DNA of 64,000 bases from Hsuehochloa calcarea (Eukaryota > Streptophyta > Magnoliopsida > Poales > Poaceae). The notes beneath the pieces were generated by a model, which ran no database searches, had not been told where the DNA came from, and saw only the letters and a list, made by a program, of their open reading frames with translations. The stretch spans positions 20,064,177-20,128,176 of the forward strand of contig CM070596.1 of the NCBI GenBank assembly GCA_036346395.1, written 5' to 3'. Position numbers and translations under genes: made by a program. Numbering within the stretch: the first letter of the stretch is position 1; every line of letters begins with the position of its first letter. Below, piece after piece: positions 33,432-44,953 of this stretch.

Positions 33432-33692
33432 GAGCAACATGGGAAAGAAAAAGGTCCAAAATGCACAACTTTTTTTTGCACCCAAAACACGAGGGTATCT
33501 CCAATAGTATCACTTCAGTCGTCTGTTAGTTATATCATATTAGTAAAACCCTACGTGGAGGAGCAACATGGGAAAGAAAAGGTCCAAAATGCACAACTTT
33601 TTTGCACCCAAAATTTCTGAGGGTATCTCCAATAGTATCACTTCAGTCGTCTGTTAGTTATGTCATATCAGTAAAACCCTACGTGGAGGAGT
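33432..33692 (+). repeat. ~130-bp tandem duplication
   Basis: Copies begin at 33432 and 33561 with GAGCAACATGGGAAAGAAAA and both end CTACGTGGAGGAG. They differ at a handful of positions, so the duplication is fairly recent. It is non-coding. Confidence 0.93.
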
Positions 33693-34326
33693 GGGGGGCA
33701 CAGGTCATCGTTTCCTAAAGTGACCGTCGTGCATGCGAGACAAGACGTGTTGCGACGACCACGTGCGCTGTTGGAACGAAGCCGTCCACTTCCCACGCGG
33801 CGGCATGACCACGCCTAGGCGGTGATCGTATTAGCTTCGGCGATGGCGATGAACGCGAGGATGACCGGTGGATCGCTTGATCCAGCTAGATTCGACTTGA
33901 TAGAGTTTGGATCTGATCGGATCTAGTTGGATCCAGACGGCGGCAAACCAGATCTAGCCTGGTCAATAACGACGAGTTTGGAGAGGTCGACGGCCGAAAG
34001 CAGTGGGGGAGATGGTGACACTAAGGAACAGATGACATAGGTGAGGGGGAGAGAGATACGTGGTGGTAGGGGGAAGAGTGGCAACAGCCCGAGGTTGCGT
34101 GGCAGGAAATGAAGGAGAGGTTGGGGGTAGTCGTGTAGGTTAGTAAAAAACTGATATGTAAAAAGTTGATATTAGAGTGCAGTGTACTAGAGATAAAGTA
34201 ATGAACATGTTGTGAGAGAACTTTAAAGTAAAATTGTAAAAAGTTGATGTTAGTGTAACAAAGATAAAGTACTCAAGATGTTGTTTATAAGTACTGTTGT
34301 ACATGCTCTTACTCTAACTCAACAAA
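33693..34326. other. Non-coding, MITE-like stretch
   Basis: No gene is seen. GAGGGTATCTCCAATAGTA (33610) and the inverse GAGCATGTACAACAGTAC (about 34290) could be ends of a 0.7-kb DNA transposon, but the match is weak. AAAAGTTGAT-TTAG is repeated at about 34160 and 34236. Confidence 0.4.
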
Positions 34327-34390
34327 TTTAATATGCGGAAAGATTCACAGCTCCACAATTTAATATACGGAGAGATTCACAGCTCCACAA
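34327..34390 (+). repeat. 32-bp tandem duplication
   Basis: Two 32-bp copies (34327, 34359) of TTTAATATGCGGAAAGATTC... differ at two bases. They lie downstream of the RING-H2 gene's stop codon. Confidence 0.9.
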
Positions 34391-34625
34391 ACTTGGAAGA
34401 TGGAATCTACCTATGCATAGACGAATCTAATCTCTTAGCCGTGTTCGGGGGGTTGCTTTCCTCATTCTGCCTATATACGGTTCAAGGCATCTCCTATTCT
34501 TGGCCGGTGCCCTTCATTCCCCGAACGCGACGACCAATTCAGTCGTTCAGAATTGGGCATTCCGGACCGCCGGTGCCTATCGCATAGTCGCCGGTGATGG
34601 TCAATTGCGTGAAGCAACGGGTGGT

Positions 34626-35234
34626 TCACTGGTAGCCGCCTAGGCCGCTGAGCAGCAGCAGCGTCAGGGTGGGCACCGGCGTGACTGGCGCGCCGAAGTA
34701 GGAGAAGTCGAGGTCGGAGGCGTCGGGCACGCCGGCTGCGGTGACCCAGAGCGCGCCGGCCATCTCGTCGGGGATGAGCGGCGCGCGGCAAAGAGGGCAG
34801 GTGCTCTGGTCGTGCTCCATCCAGCGGTCCAGGCACCCCCTGTGGAACACGTGGCGGCAGTTGCTCAGCCTCCGCACCTCGTCATCGCCGCCGATGCTGC
34901 TGAGGCACACCGCGCAGTCCCCTCCGCCGCACACCGCTGATGCCGCGGTCACCAGCTCGTCGAACAGCACCACCGGCAGCACCTCCTCGATGACCATCGC
35001 CGGCACCAGCCGGAACTCCGGCCGCCGGTGCTGCAGCGCCTGCTGCTGCTCCTGCCCGTGCGCGCGCGCGTGCTCCTGCAGCGCCAGCAGCTCGTCCCCA
35101 AGATCCAACAGGTCGCCGAGGCCGACGGCCTCGAACGCCCAGAGGAGGAAGCGACGGATGTAGCCAAGCAGGAGGAGGAGGTGGAGCAGCTGCTTGGGGA
35201 GCAGCAGCTCCGAGTAGCCCACCGGGAAGCCCAT
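34626..35234 (-). CDS. RING-H2 E3 ubiquitin ligase, BRH1/RHA-like
   Basis: An intact single-exon gene of 202 codons should encode an E3 ligase that recruits a ubiquitin-charged E2 through its RING. The start chosen is ATG 35234, giving MGFPVGYSELLLPKQLLHLL, the usual N-terminus of this small family. A longer frame to 35405 exists but would begin upstream of the TATA box. A leucine-rich hydrophobic segment (residues about 8-35) may anchor it in a membrane. The RING-H2 finger is C-x2-C (CAVC), then C-x-H-x2-H-x2-C (CRHVFHRGC) and C-x2-C (CPLC), near residues 115-160, with the conserved W (DRWMEHD). The coding region is very GC-rich against AT-rich flanks, as usual for grass single-exon genes. 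BRH1-type members respond to brassinosteroid or elicitors; that is family knowledge, not shown here. Confidence 0.9.
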   Translation of the reverse strand: MGFPVGYSELLLPKQLLHLLLLLGYIRRFLLWAFEAVGLGDLLDLGDELLALQEHARAHGQEQQQALQHRRPEFRLVPAMVIEEVLPVVLFDELVTAASAVCGGGDCAVCLSSIGGDDEVRRLSNCRHVFHRGCLDRWMEHDQSTCPLCRAPLIPDEMAGALWVTAAGVPDASDLDFSYFGAPVTPVPTLTLLLLSGLGGYQ

Positions 35235-35370
35235 GCCGTCGTTGCAAAAACGCTCGTCCGGATTGGTGGTGTCCTGGCGTGTCACGGGGAAGGCGAGACG
35301 AGCTGGAATGGTATGCCGATACGGTGTGGTGGTAGTGCGCGGCTGGGAAGCGACCGGGAGGCCAGGGTTG

Positions 35371-35380
35371 GCTATATAAA
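35371..35380 (-). promoter_or_regulatory. TATA box of RING-H2 gene
   Basis: On the minus strand this reads TTTATATAGC, about 140 bases before ATG 35234, leaving a 5' UTR of roughly 110 bases. It supports the shorter start. Confidence 0.65.
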
Positions 35381-35639
35381 GCGACAGTATATAGCGAGAG
35401 GCCATGGTGTGGGCAGAGGGAATTGTTATATAATTTTTTGACAGTTATTTGAAGTTAAAATTGTTTTTTTATTTTTAAACGTATTATAAGATTTGTGTTG
35501 GTGACATGATATAAGTAAAAAAAATATCATAATTATAATAGTCAAATTTTCATTCGTCCTATGTGCGAGATTTGTATTTTTTTTTCATCTGATGAATTGA
35601 GTCCGAATTTATTATAATTTTTTCTTCGGAACATAACAT

Positions 35640-35815
35640 GTTCACCATATTTTCGTATTCTATTGGTATATAATTTTATTTTTTATATTTATTTTTACTC
35701 AACCTCTCAAAGTACACGTGAAGAATATAACAGGTTCACCACATTGTTATATTTTGTTGGTATATAATTGTATTTTTTGTCTTTGATTTTGCTCAACCTC
35801 CCAAAGTACATGTGA
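35640..35815 (+). repeat. 94-bp tandem duplication
   Basis: Copies begin at 35640 and 35734 with GTTCACCA and share TTGGTATATAATT-TATTTTT and CTCAACCTC-CAAAGTACA. They diverge by roughly 15 percent by eye. The region is AT-rich, upstream of the RING-H2 gene. Confidence 0.85.
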
Positions 35816-36408
35816 GATTTTGAATCATATGATGGAAATATGTGTTATTAAGACTTTCAAAAATAATTACAGTGATCAAGAATTAAAATTACATAAATAA
35901 TTTATTATTATTCATGTATAATAGAATTGTAAATAAATTTTCAAAATACCATAGTTTTCTACAGAGTAAATAGTTAAATTTTATTACCAACCAATCCGCA
36001 AAAGCATTCACGTCCGCGCTCCCGGTCCACGCTCCCCGTCTCGTGGAGGGCTCGCAGGATTTGCGTGCGTAGGATTAGGTGGCGCGCTGTGGTGGGCTTG
36101 GCTGATGCCGTCCGCCGTGCGGCGTGTCGTGCGTGCGACACCGACCGGATGACTCCTCCCCGCTGGTCTCTCCCTACACGGTGAGTCAGTGCGACGGCCA
36201 GGAATTTCGTGTGGCCCCACGCCGTCGCGCCGTGTGTCACCGCGCCCACGCGTGGTCCGCCCGCTTCCGGATCCCCAGCTGGTCGTAATAGTCGGTGCGT
36301 TGGTCGTTGGCTAGCGGCAAGGCGACGGAAACGGACGCTGGTCGTGCGTGTACGGGTGCGTGCACTTTTCTTTCTGTCGTACACGTGCCCTGTGGGTCTG
36401 TTCACGTG
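35816..36408. other. Non-coding flank of copia element
   Basis: AT-rich to about 35990, then GC-rich with CG-rich motifs. Long frames on both strands at 36000-36460 lack any domain and are probably chance. The stretch ends at the AAATA target duplication of the copia element (36409-36413). Confidence 0.5.
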
Positions 36409-36578
36409 AAATATGTTAGGAAACTCATGAGTGACTATAAATAGAGGGGGACTCTGAACCATTGTAACATAATTATTGAAGAGTAATAAAGCGAAGTCTG
36501 AAGTCCTCTCATATCTCTGTGTTCAATCTATTATTGTGCTTTGTGTTCTTGTTTTTTTCTTATGATTCTGAATATTGT

Positions 36579-39500
36579 TGTAACATCCCAAATCTGGAAT
36601 TGAGCTTCAAGTGTAAGAAAATCAGGAGGAATTAAAACTTTTCTTGCATCTTGAAACCCCTGGTCATTTTTGTAATTCTTTTAAAAGAATTGTGGAAGAT
36701 CAAATTCAAATCCTCATTCGACGCTAATCAAAAACCTCCTTGTCATAGACCTTGTGCCAAACCCTTGGAGATATTTCTCCTGAGTTCTAGGAGGCTTAGC
36801 AACACCTACGAATTATCTCATGACTTTTAGAAATTATTTGATGATTCTTGAAGGCGAGTCAAAGCTTGGTCAAACCCTAGCTTCCCTCTTCCGAATTTAC
36901 GGAGGAAAATTGATACATTAGAATCTCTGGAAATTTCATATGAGGTTCCTCGTTCGTCGACAAACTCGAGTTAAAATTTCATAATTTTGGAGCTTGCTTG
37001 CTACCTTAAATAATTCCTCAAAAATCGATTATTCAAATCCAAACCCTAACTAGTTTGCCTTTATTAAAGTAGGTTCGAATCGGACTCGGGCTCGAGCCAC
37101 TGACTCAGTCGATCCACTCATTTGTGCCAACTTCGGTCGTTGGGCGCCGGTCGTGGCCGTTGGATCGGTATCGAGCGGTCTTGACCGATCGAGCGATGGG
37201 ATCGGTTCAATCCGCTTCGATCTAGCTCGGTAGTTCGATTTCAATCCGACGACCAGCGAGTCGTCTCCTTCCTCTGTCGCGCGTGTGAGCTCTGCCATGG
37301 CGTGCGCGGAGGAGAAAAGTGGCGTCGATCCACTCTATGTCCACCTCTAAGCGGCTAGCTCGGCGCATTAAATGCTGTCGCTCATCTCGAGAGGCCATGA
37401 CTCAAGCTGCTCCCATCGCTCTCAAGTGCTCTCATGGCGGTGTTGACCCGTGGAAAAACCGGTCGTTGCTCTCTGCCATTGCTCTATTAAACCCCATTGC
37501 TTCACCTTAGCTTCCTTTAGCATACGCAACTCCGGCTAGCACTCACCCTCTTGCTTGAGTGCGGTCCCTCGCACTCTCTTCGCCAGGCATTGTTGAGTGT
37601 GGAGCTTGGTGGAAGCGGTGCGTGAGGTTTCTTCTTCAAGTCTTCGCCCCTCTGCTCCCCTTTACTCTTTGGAGCTTAACTCTCACGCGGTTTGGTTCTC
37701 TGTGCCCGGTCGCTGTGGCCTAGCGAGAACCTTACCGCTGCTGTTCGGATACTCGTCGCGGAGCCACTCAGTGGGTCTCAGTCGTTCTTGGCTCAAGTAA
37801 GTCCGTATTGCCTGTAGGAGCTCGGCGTGTTTCGTTTTCTTTTGGTATTGTTCGTTCGGAGTCCTCCGAGCCATACCTTCTCGGCCGCACTCAGTGGTCG
37901 TACCGCAGCTCTTGACTATACTCAGGCCGATCTTGGCCGCCGGTCGAACCCTTCAACTTTTGGGCACTCATCCACGCCCCTTGGTGGCCTTATTGTGGTC
38001 GGAGATCGCCGTAGAGCCAGCGGCAAAGCGTGCGGGAGGCGTTACCTAGTGGTCGGTTCCGACCAGTTACCTAACAGTCGTAAGCTCTACTACGATGTAT
38101 AAATGGTCGTAGGTCTTATTACGACTATGCGGGGCATGATCCTTCTACGACTAGTACCTAGTCGTAAGTTCCATTACGACTTGTACCTAGTCGTAAGTTC
38201 TTCCACGACTGGAACTTAGTCATAAGACTTGCTACGACTACGTCATAGTCGTAGGTTTCTTTTACGACCACTACCTGGTCGTAAGACCTTCTTCGATCGT
38301 AGTTTTGGCATTAAGAATCCAAATCAATTGGTTCTTGTTGCTAAATTCTTTATCATCGATGTCTTGCTTGGTAAGATTTTGAGAATTTTGGAAAAAGTTT
38401 CTTTGTTGAGTCCTTGCATTTTATTCGTTCTTATCGATTGCTTTTAGCTTTCGTTAGGATCAGAAGAGCACATTGACAACATAAGTGATCCTGACTACAT
38501 CTTGACCCATGACAAGCGAGGCAGTAAGCGGTTTGATCATGTTCATCCCATTATTTTCAAGTCTACTATATTGCTTTCAACTCGTATGTATGCATTGCTA
38601 TTTTGTTGTTAAAATACGGTTAGTGTCCTATAGTTGCACAAGCTGTAGGACTTGTTTATCCTCTACTACCTTGAGCTTAGGTTATTGGCTGTGGTCGGAG
38701 TTCGATGGATGGACTCGGCACTTAGTAGTTTTCGATTGGAAATTGCTTAGGAATGCTTAGTTCGGTAGTCTTTGGCGATCATCGATTTTAGTCGATGATC
38801 TTGATCACACATTTAAGTATTATGTCGATCTGACCGGCACTTGTGCTTTGTTATTTTGTAAAGTCAAAATCTGAAAATGAAAAGCTGATTTGGACTTGGG
38901 CAAGTGGTCGGATGGTGGGTTATTGGGTTTGTGGATGTCTTGCCTAAGTCAACAAGGACCGAACATATTGTGTCACACTCTCCAAGCATTTTTGCGTACT
39001 AACCACTTGAGAGGATATGGGACCTCTCTTGACTTAGTACTTTGGCGTGGGTTATCTCAGAGTTGCGGGGAGGGTTGTGTGTGTTGTGTGAAACATGATA
39101 TGTGGTCGTGTTCTTGTGTGGGTGTCGGTGGTGGAGATTAGGGTAGGCTCTCCACCTCGAGGGCGTCGTAGTTGTCAAGGCTTTACGGGAAGGGTAGTTG
39201 GCCGAGGCTTTACGATGACTCCGACACAGCGTATGAGTTTCTATCCATACAGGCGGCTCGTGAATAATTCACAATATTGGAAGCGTCTCGTAAGACTTAG
39301 CCGTCTTGGTATACCTTGGAAGTGTGCTTAATAGCTTGGCAAAAAGGCGATTGGCGTGTGGGAAAATTGGTACACCTGCGAGGATAAAACTATTGAATAG
39401 CCTCGTCCTAGGTTATGGACACGCTTGGTTAGGTTTTGCAAGAGTTAGACTTCAACCTTTTAAACTAAAATTTGACATGGGTGGTATGAATGGGTAATTC

Positions 39501-40214
39501 ATGCTATTGTTGTGGTGACCATTTGGTCGTGGTCACTTCGAGGATTATTCTTTGTTCCTATCTCTTTGTTATATTGTTGTCTTTTGCGATTATTTGAGCG
39601 TTAAAACCGATTTGAATAACATTGCCTTCAATCTATTACATTATTGCAAATGGAAAATTGCTTTATGCTAAAACCAAAACATCTGACCTCCACTTCTATG
39701 AGCTTGCATGTAGCATATATGCAGGTTTGTTACACCATCTGTAAGTCTTGCGAATACATTCAAAGTACTCAGGCTTGGCTTTTGCATTGCTTTTGTTTGC
39801 GGGGAAGAAGGTGAGCCCCAAGGGCCTCACTTTTGTGAAATGTCTTTGTGGATTCGACGACTAGCTTGGCGGTCCGGTCGGTTGTCTTGTGGGGTAAAGG
39901 CACACTGATTGGCTCTTTTGTTTATGACCATCTTATGGCACTATTGCTTCCGCTGTTTACTTCTTTTGTCTACGTATGTATTTGGCCGGTCGGCCTCTCT
40001 TTTGTAGCATTCATCTTTTATTTATGATATCTTCTGGTTTGTGGTTTTGCTTCGGTTCTATGTGAATGGATGGAATTGATGTATGAACTTTGTAAAGAGG
40101 TGTGTATACTGCATTTCTGGGAAGTATACATGTCTCGAGTCTCGGATTATCTGATTTGTGATGCTAGGACCGAATGGATGGTTAAGCATTACAAGCCGGA
40201 TAAGCGGGTCTCTA
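36579..40214 (+). mobile_element. Gypsy solo LTR, 3.6 kb, in copia LTR
   Basis: It starts TGTAACATCCCAAATCTGG and ends GGGTCTCTA, flanked by the 5-bp duplication ATTGT (36574-36578 and 40215-40219). No coding domain is present. An internal segment (about 39090-39480) with GTGTGGGTGTCGGT and ATAAAACTATTGAATAGCC resembles 55110-55380 in the element at 52765, placing both with long-LTR Tekay/Del-like gypsy families. The TG...TA ends are non-canonical. Confidence 0.78.
38085..38300 (+). repeat. GTCGTAAG/CTTACGAC palindromic array
   Basis: Six or so imperfect inverted units of the form TAGTCGTAAGTTCTTCTACG-ACT follow each other at about 28-32 bp spacing, inside the solo LTR. A very similar array lies in the LTR of gypsy element 2 (58715-58830). 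Confidence 0.75.
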
Positions 40215-40265
40215 ATTGTTCTGAGTGTCGTTGATTTGAACTTCGCCGGTGACGATTACTCAACA

Positions 40266-40279
40266 CGTTATCAGCACGA
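40266..40279 (+). other. Copia PBS matching tRNA-Ile anticodon arm
   Basis: CGTTATCAGCACGA directly follows the LTR. It does not start TGG, so it cannot pair with a tRNA 3' CCA end. It is the reverse complement of the anticodon arm of tRNA-Ile(AAU), as I recall it (CGTGCTAATAACG), if wobble base 34 is read as inosine (pairing like G). Internal priming of this kind is known for Drosophila copia. Confidence 0.6.
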
Positions 40280-40400
40280 TCGACTCTCCTCGCATCGAAA
40301 GGTAACCGTCGATGAACGGAACTCGTAGATTGAATCGTTTTTCTAGATTGCTTTCAATTATACAAATTTGGCTTTCTAGATTTTTTTCTACCGTGCAAAT

Positions 40401-40591
40401 CCGTTCTAATCCACTGCGAGCCGACTTGAAGTCGTCGGCACCATGCCGATAGGTGGATTGCTTGAAAGATTGGATGTCGATTGTACCGTAGATTGAAATT
40501 GCGAATTCGTTCTAACCTACAACGAGCAGACTTGAAGTCGCCGGCCAAACCGATCGGTGGTTGTATGAAAGAACGGATGTCGACTGCACTA
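40401..40591 (+). repeat. ~107-bp direct repeat in copia leader
   Basis: Two diverged copies (about 40401-40484 and 40508-40591) of CGTTCTAA-CCTAC...GAGC-GACTTGAAGTCG...GGATGTCGA lie in the untranslated leader between PBS and gag. Confidence 0.75.
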
Positions 40592-41761
40592 CATAGCATC
40601 ACATCATATGAACAATATTTTTTTGTTCTTTCGCATGAACAGTACCTCGAAAAAATGAATGAGGTCGGCGCACGACTTGGAAGTCGTCGCGTCGCCTCAT
40701 CATCTGCCCCAGGCCCGTGATCGAACCACCCACCTAGGCTTGGAAGCATGCTGCGCCACAATCCCCCCAACCCCGTTGGACGATGAGCGCATCCCCCTCA
40801 GGCTACCAGCCAGAGCGCCGCCGCAGGGGAGCAGGGTAGAAACCCTATCCCGGACTCCCGACTTTAACGTCGTGGCAGGTAGACTGTATTCTGGCGGCAA
40901 AAAATAGAAAAGAAAAGAATTATAAAATTATAAAATTTGCAAAAAAAACCCCCCTCGAAAATCCAAAAATTATGCAAAAATTTGCCCAGAACTAAAATTT
41001 TCTCGTTTTAGCACCTGGAAATTGCAAAATTCACTGAAAATTCATATTCCAGCAGAAAAGGGCATCGGGAATTCAATTTTTGAATCGATTTTGTTTTTGC
41101 ATTTGAAGCATGTTTAACTTTGTTATTGTTACTTCTATGCAATTTATGTACTGTATTTACTATTTTTTATTATTTTTGATTATTTATAGTGCTTTTAATC
41201 ACTGAAAATATCAGTAAAGTCTGAAAAATGCGTAGAAAATATGGGAACGTCATGAGAATCTTTGCAACTATTTTATGCAAATTACCAGCAGTAATCTTAT
41301 GCACTTTTTAAATGAATATGCAGACAACTAGCATTACGAATCGGGAGTTCGAAGAGCTGGCCCAACATGGCCACAATTACCTGACTTGGGCATCAGATGT
41401 CGAAATCGTTCTTGGAGCCAAGAAGCTCCGTGCTGCTATTAGACTTGGCACCCTGAAGGACGCCACTCCAACCGCTGAGGAGAATGATCAAGCACTTCAT
41501 TTCCTTAGACATCATCTCTGCCTAACGCTCAAGAATGAGTATATGGCAGAAAAGAACGCACTAGCTTTATAGACCGCACTGAAGAAGCGGTTCGAGAGGC
41601 TAAAGTACACCATCCTTCCTCGGGCAGAGCAGGATTGGAACCGACTACGTTTTGCTGACTACAAGATCGTGGGGGAGTACAACTCTGCATTGCACAGAAT
41701 TTATACAAGTCTTCAACTCTATGGTAAGGTAACCACAAACGAGCAGAAGATAGAAAAAAAC

Positions 41762-44700
41762 TGTTGGAAATATGCCCTCGAGGCAATCATAGAGATGATG
41801 ATATTTCATTATGTTCTTGATTTTAATAATATGTTATCGTGTTCCTTGAATGAATCATTTGTTATAGATCAATAAGTATGTGACTTGTTGTGAAACTCTT
41901 TAACTTATATGATGTCATTCTAAATGTATCCCTAGTCGGAGGTCACTGGTCGGAACACCAGTGACTTTATGACTAGCACATGTATTGATTGATGACCTGG
42001 TTTCACTGGTCATGGATATGGGGATATCGAATCAATAATGTGAGCACATGTTAGAGAACATGGGGTTGGATAGACCCATCATTGAGACACTATTGAGATT
42101 GTTATGAATCTTTGTGTCATTAGTTGGTCTCAAGTAATGATGATGTATAATCCTTAGACCTGAGATCAACATGGTTCCCTACATGTGTAATAGCACTCTT
42201 AGGGGTTGCCAAACACTACTCGTAACTGGGTAGTTATAAAGGTAGCTTTCGGGTATGCTATGAAATATGCGGAGTGATGTGACTGGTCGAGATGAGATTT
42301 GTCCCGCTTTGCATAACAGGAGAGATGTCTATGGCCCCTCGTGGTGATCGGATAAAGAAAGTGCATGGCCATGCCACTAGTGGTTGAAGTGTCGACCACA
42401 TGAAGTTATCCGACACTCGATCGAGAAAGTATTGAACAGTCCATGGATGACACATCATCTCACCTGGAGTTCAACCAGACATCGTGAGGCAAAGGGAGAA
42501 TGCATGAGTAGGTCGCTTAGTTCGACCCGATTCACGGACTAGTCGTATGGAATCTGAGTGGTCGTAGATTGGTCAAAGCGTAATCACGGTATGGTAAGGA
42601 CACAGTCGTGAGGAGTTCTGGTGGTCGGGACCCTATCTGATCTGGTCGTATGGAATCTGAGTGATCGTAAGTGATGAGACGATCATAGATCATATTACAT
42701 CAAGGTTCGCCCGATATATTCTATGTGCATTTGGGAATCGTTATGTGCTGTTAGGCACCGCTGACGACTGGTGGTCGGAAAAGATTTTTCGAGTAATAAC
42801 CAATTACACATGAACTGTTGGAAATATGCCCTAGAGGCAATCATAGAGATGATGATATTTCATTATGTTCATGATTTCGATAATATGTTATCGTGTTCCT
42901 TGAATGAATCATTTCTTATAGATCAATAAGTACGTGAGTTGTTGGTGGAACTCTTTAACTTATATGATATCATTCTAAATGTATCCCTGGTCGGAACACC
43001 AGTGACTCTATGACTAGCACATGTATTGATTGATGACCTTGTTTCACCGGTCATGGATATGGAGATATCGAATCAATAATGTGAGCACATGTTAGAGAAC
43101 ATGGTGTTGGATAGACCCATCATTGAGACACTATTGAGATTGTTATGAATCTTTGTGTCATTAGTTGGTCTCAAGTAATGATGATGTATAATACTTAGAC
43201 CTGAGATCAGCATGGTTTCCTACATGTGTAATAGCACTCTTAGGGGTTGCCAAATGCTACTCCGTAACTGGGTAGTTATAAAGGTTGCTTTCGGGTATGC
43301 TATGAAACATGCGGAGGAATGTGACTTGTCAAGATGGGATTTGCCCCTCCTAACATAACAGGAGAGATGTCTCTGGGCCCCTCGTGGTGATCGGATAAAG
43401 AAAGTGCATGGCCATGCCACTAATGGTCGAAGTGTCGACCACATGATGTTATCCGACACTCGATCGAGAAAGTATTGAACAGTCCATAGTTGACACATTA
43501 TCTCACCTGGAGTTCAACCAGACATCATGAGGCAAAAGTAGAATGCATGAGTAGGTCTCTTAGTTTGATCAGTTACGGACTAGTCGTATGGAGATACGTC
43601 TTTTGTGGTTGGTAGTCAAGCGTAATCCTGAGAATGGTAAGAACACAGTCGTAAGGAGTTCTGGTAGTCGTGACCAATTACAACACAGTGTCGTATAGAG
43701 ATCTGAATCGGTCGTAAGTGATGAGGACCTGGTCATAGATCATATTACATCAAGGTTCGTCCGATTTATTCTATGTGTCTTTGGCAATCGTTATGTGCTG
43801 TTAGGTACCGCTAACGACTAGTGATCGGAAAAGAGTTTCCGAGTCATAACCGATTACACATGAACCTGTGGGGTCGCACACTTAAAGGGCAAGGATCTGT
43901 TTTGGATGGTGATCCGAATTCGTATAGGCCATGAGTTCCTAATGGGCCTCCAGGTCGAGACCCATTATGGATGCCTTTATAAAGAAGGGCGGTGGCATGG
44001 GGTCGGGAGAGGATGATCTTTGGAAGAACTCCCGAAACCCTAATAGCCACGCCTTCTCGACCACGATGCCGGTGCTAGCACTCCAGCGCGTGGTGATCCT
44101 GCCCCGTACATGTGGATACCTCGGAGGTGTTGTTGCGAAGCATCATCACTAGGACGATCCACGACTTGTGTTGATCACCGGAGACGGAGAAGAAGTCGCG
44201 TGGTGGGTACGACCACTCGGAGGAGCAGACGCGTGACGAGTACGACTACTTGAAGAAGGAGACACGTCGTAAGTACGACTACGACCGCATCAACTCGCTA
44301 AAACGACTCTACTTCCGCTACGAGTCGGCGCGTCTAGCGGTAATCTTGTGATCTATTACTTATGGTGGTTCCTTGGTTTCGAGGTAAATTTTTGTTTGTG
44401 CTATCGTAGCATTGCCGCGTTACCCAACATAAACCTGTGGGGTCATACACTTAAAGGGCAAGGATCTTTTTTTGGATGGTGATCCGAATTCGTATAGGCA
44501 TCGAGTTCCTAATGGGCCTCAAGGTCGAGACCCATCATGGATGCCTATATAAAGAGGGGCGGTGGCGTGACGAGAGGATGATCTTTGGAATAACTCTCTG
44601 AAACCCTAATCGCCACGCCTTCTCAACCACACTGCCGTTGCTAGCACTCCAGCGCGTGGTGAACCCGCCCCGTACGTGTGGATACCTCGGAGGTGTTGTT

Positions 44701-44953
44701 GAAGCATCGGCCTTTGGGGCGATCCGTAACTCGTGGCGTTCTTGGAATCGGAAGAAGCGGGGCTTGGCGGGTCACGACCACTCGAAGGAGGAGACACATC
44801 GTGATGCGACTCACGGCGCATCAACTCGAGCGACTCTACTTCCGCTACGAGTCGGCGCGTCTAGCGTTAATCTCGTGATCTATTACTTGCGGTGGTTCGT
44901 TGGTCGCGCGGTAATTTTTGTTTGTGCTATAGTGTTTGCCGTGAGCCGTAGCA
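41762..44953 (+). mobile_element. Angela/BARE/RIRE1-like LTR in copia gag
   Basis: It starts TGTTGGAAATATGCCCTCGA, the hallmark of this copia family, and ends near CCGTAGCA. It consists of a 5' part (41762-42815) and a 3' part (44435-44953) separated by a second LTR of the same family. No coding sequence is present, so it is a solo LTR. Its flanks (AAAAC and CGTGA) are not a duplication, so deletion or decay is likely at one end. Confidence 0.75.
42816..44429 (+). mobile_element. Same-family solo LTR nested in LTR
   Basis: This 1.6-kb LTR begins TGTTGG and ends CCAACA, a perfect 6-bp inverted pair. It is flanked by TGAAC (42811-42815) and TAAAC (44430-44434), a TSD with one mismatch. It matches the outer LTR on both sides, giving an A-A'-B-B' pattern of direct repeats about 1.05 kb (41762/42816) and 0.57 kb (43863/44432) apart. 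Confidence 0.8.

Larger units (their letters stand above)
36414..40265 (+). repeat. 5' copia LTR, interrupted
   Basis: The LTR parts are 36414-36578 and 40215-40265. It has a TATA box (TATAAATA, about 36436) and AATAAA signals. Compared with the 3' LTR it lacks about 62 bp just before the TATA box. The second part ends TTACTCAACA directly before the PBS. Confidence 0.88.

Noticed and set aside
33610..34310. A 0.7-kb DNA transposon
   Set aside because: The proposed ends share only part of a terminal motif and no TSD was found; listed only as a MITE-like stretch.
36000..36462. 162-aa open frame on the minus strand before the copia element
   Set aside because: It is GC-rich, rich in R/T/P/A, has frames open on several strands at once, no domain, and overlaps the copia LTR start. 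Likely chance.
40659..40907. Open frames in the copia leader
   Set aside because: They lie between PBS and gag, have no domain, and overlap diverged leader repeats.
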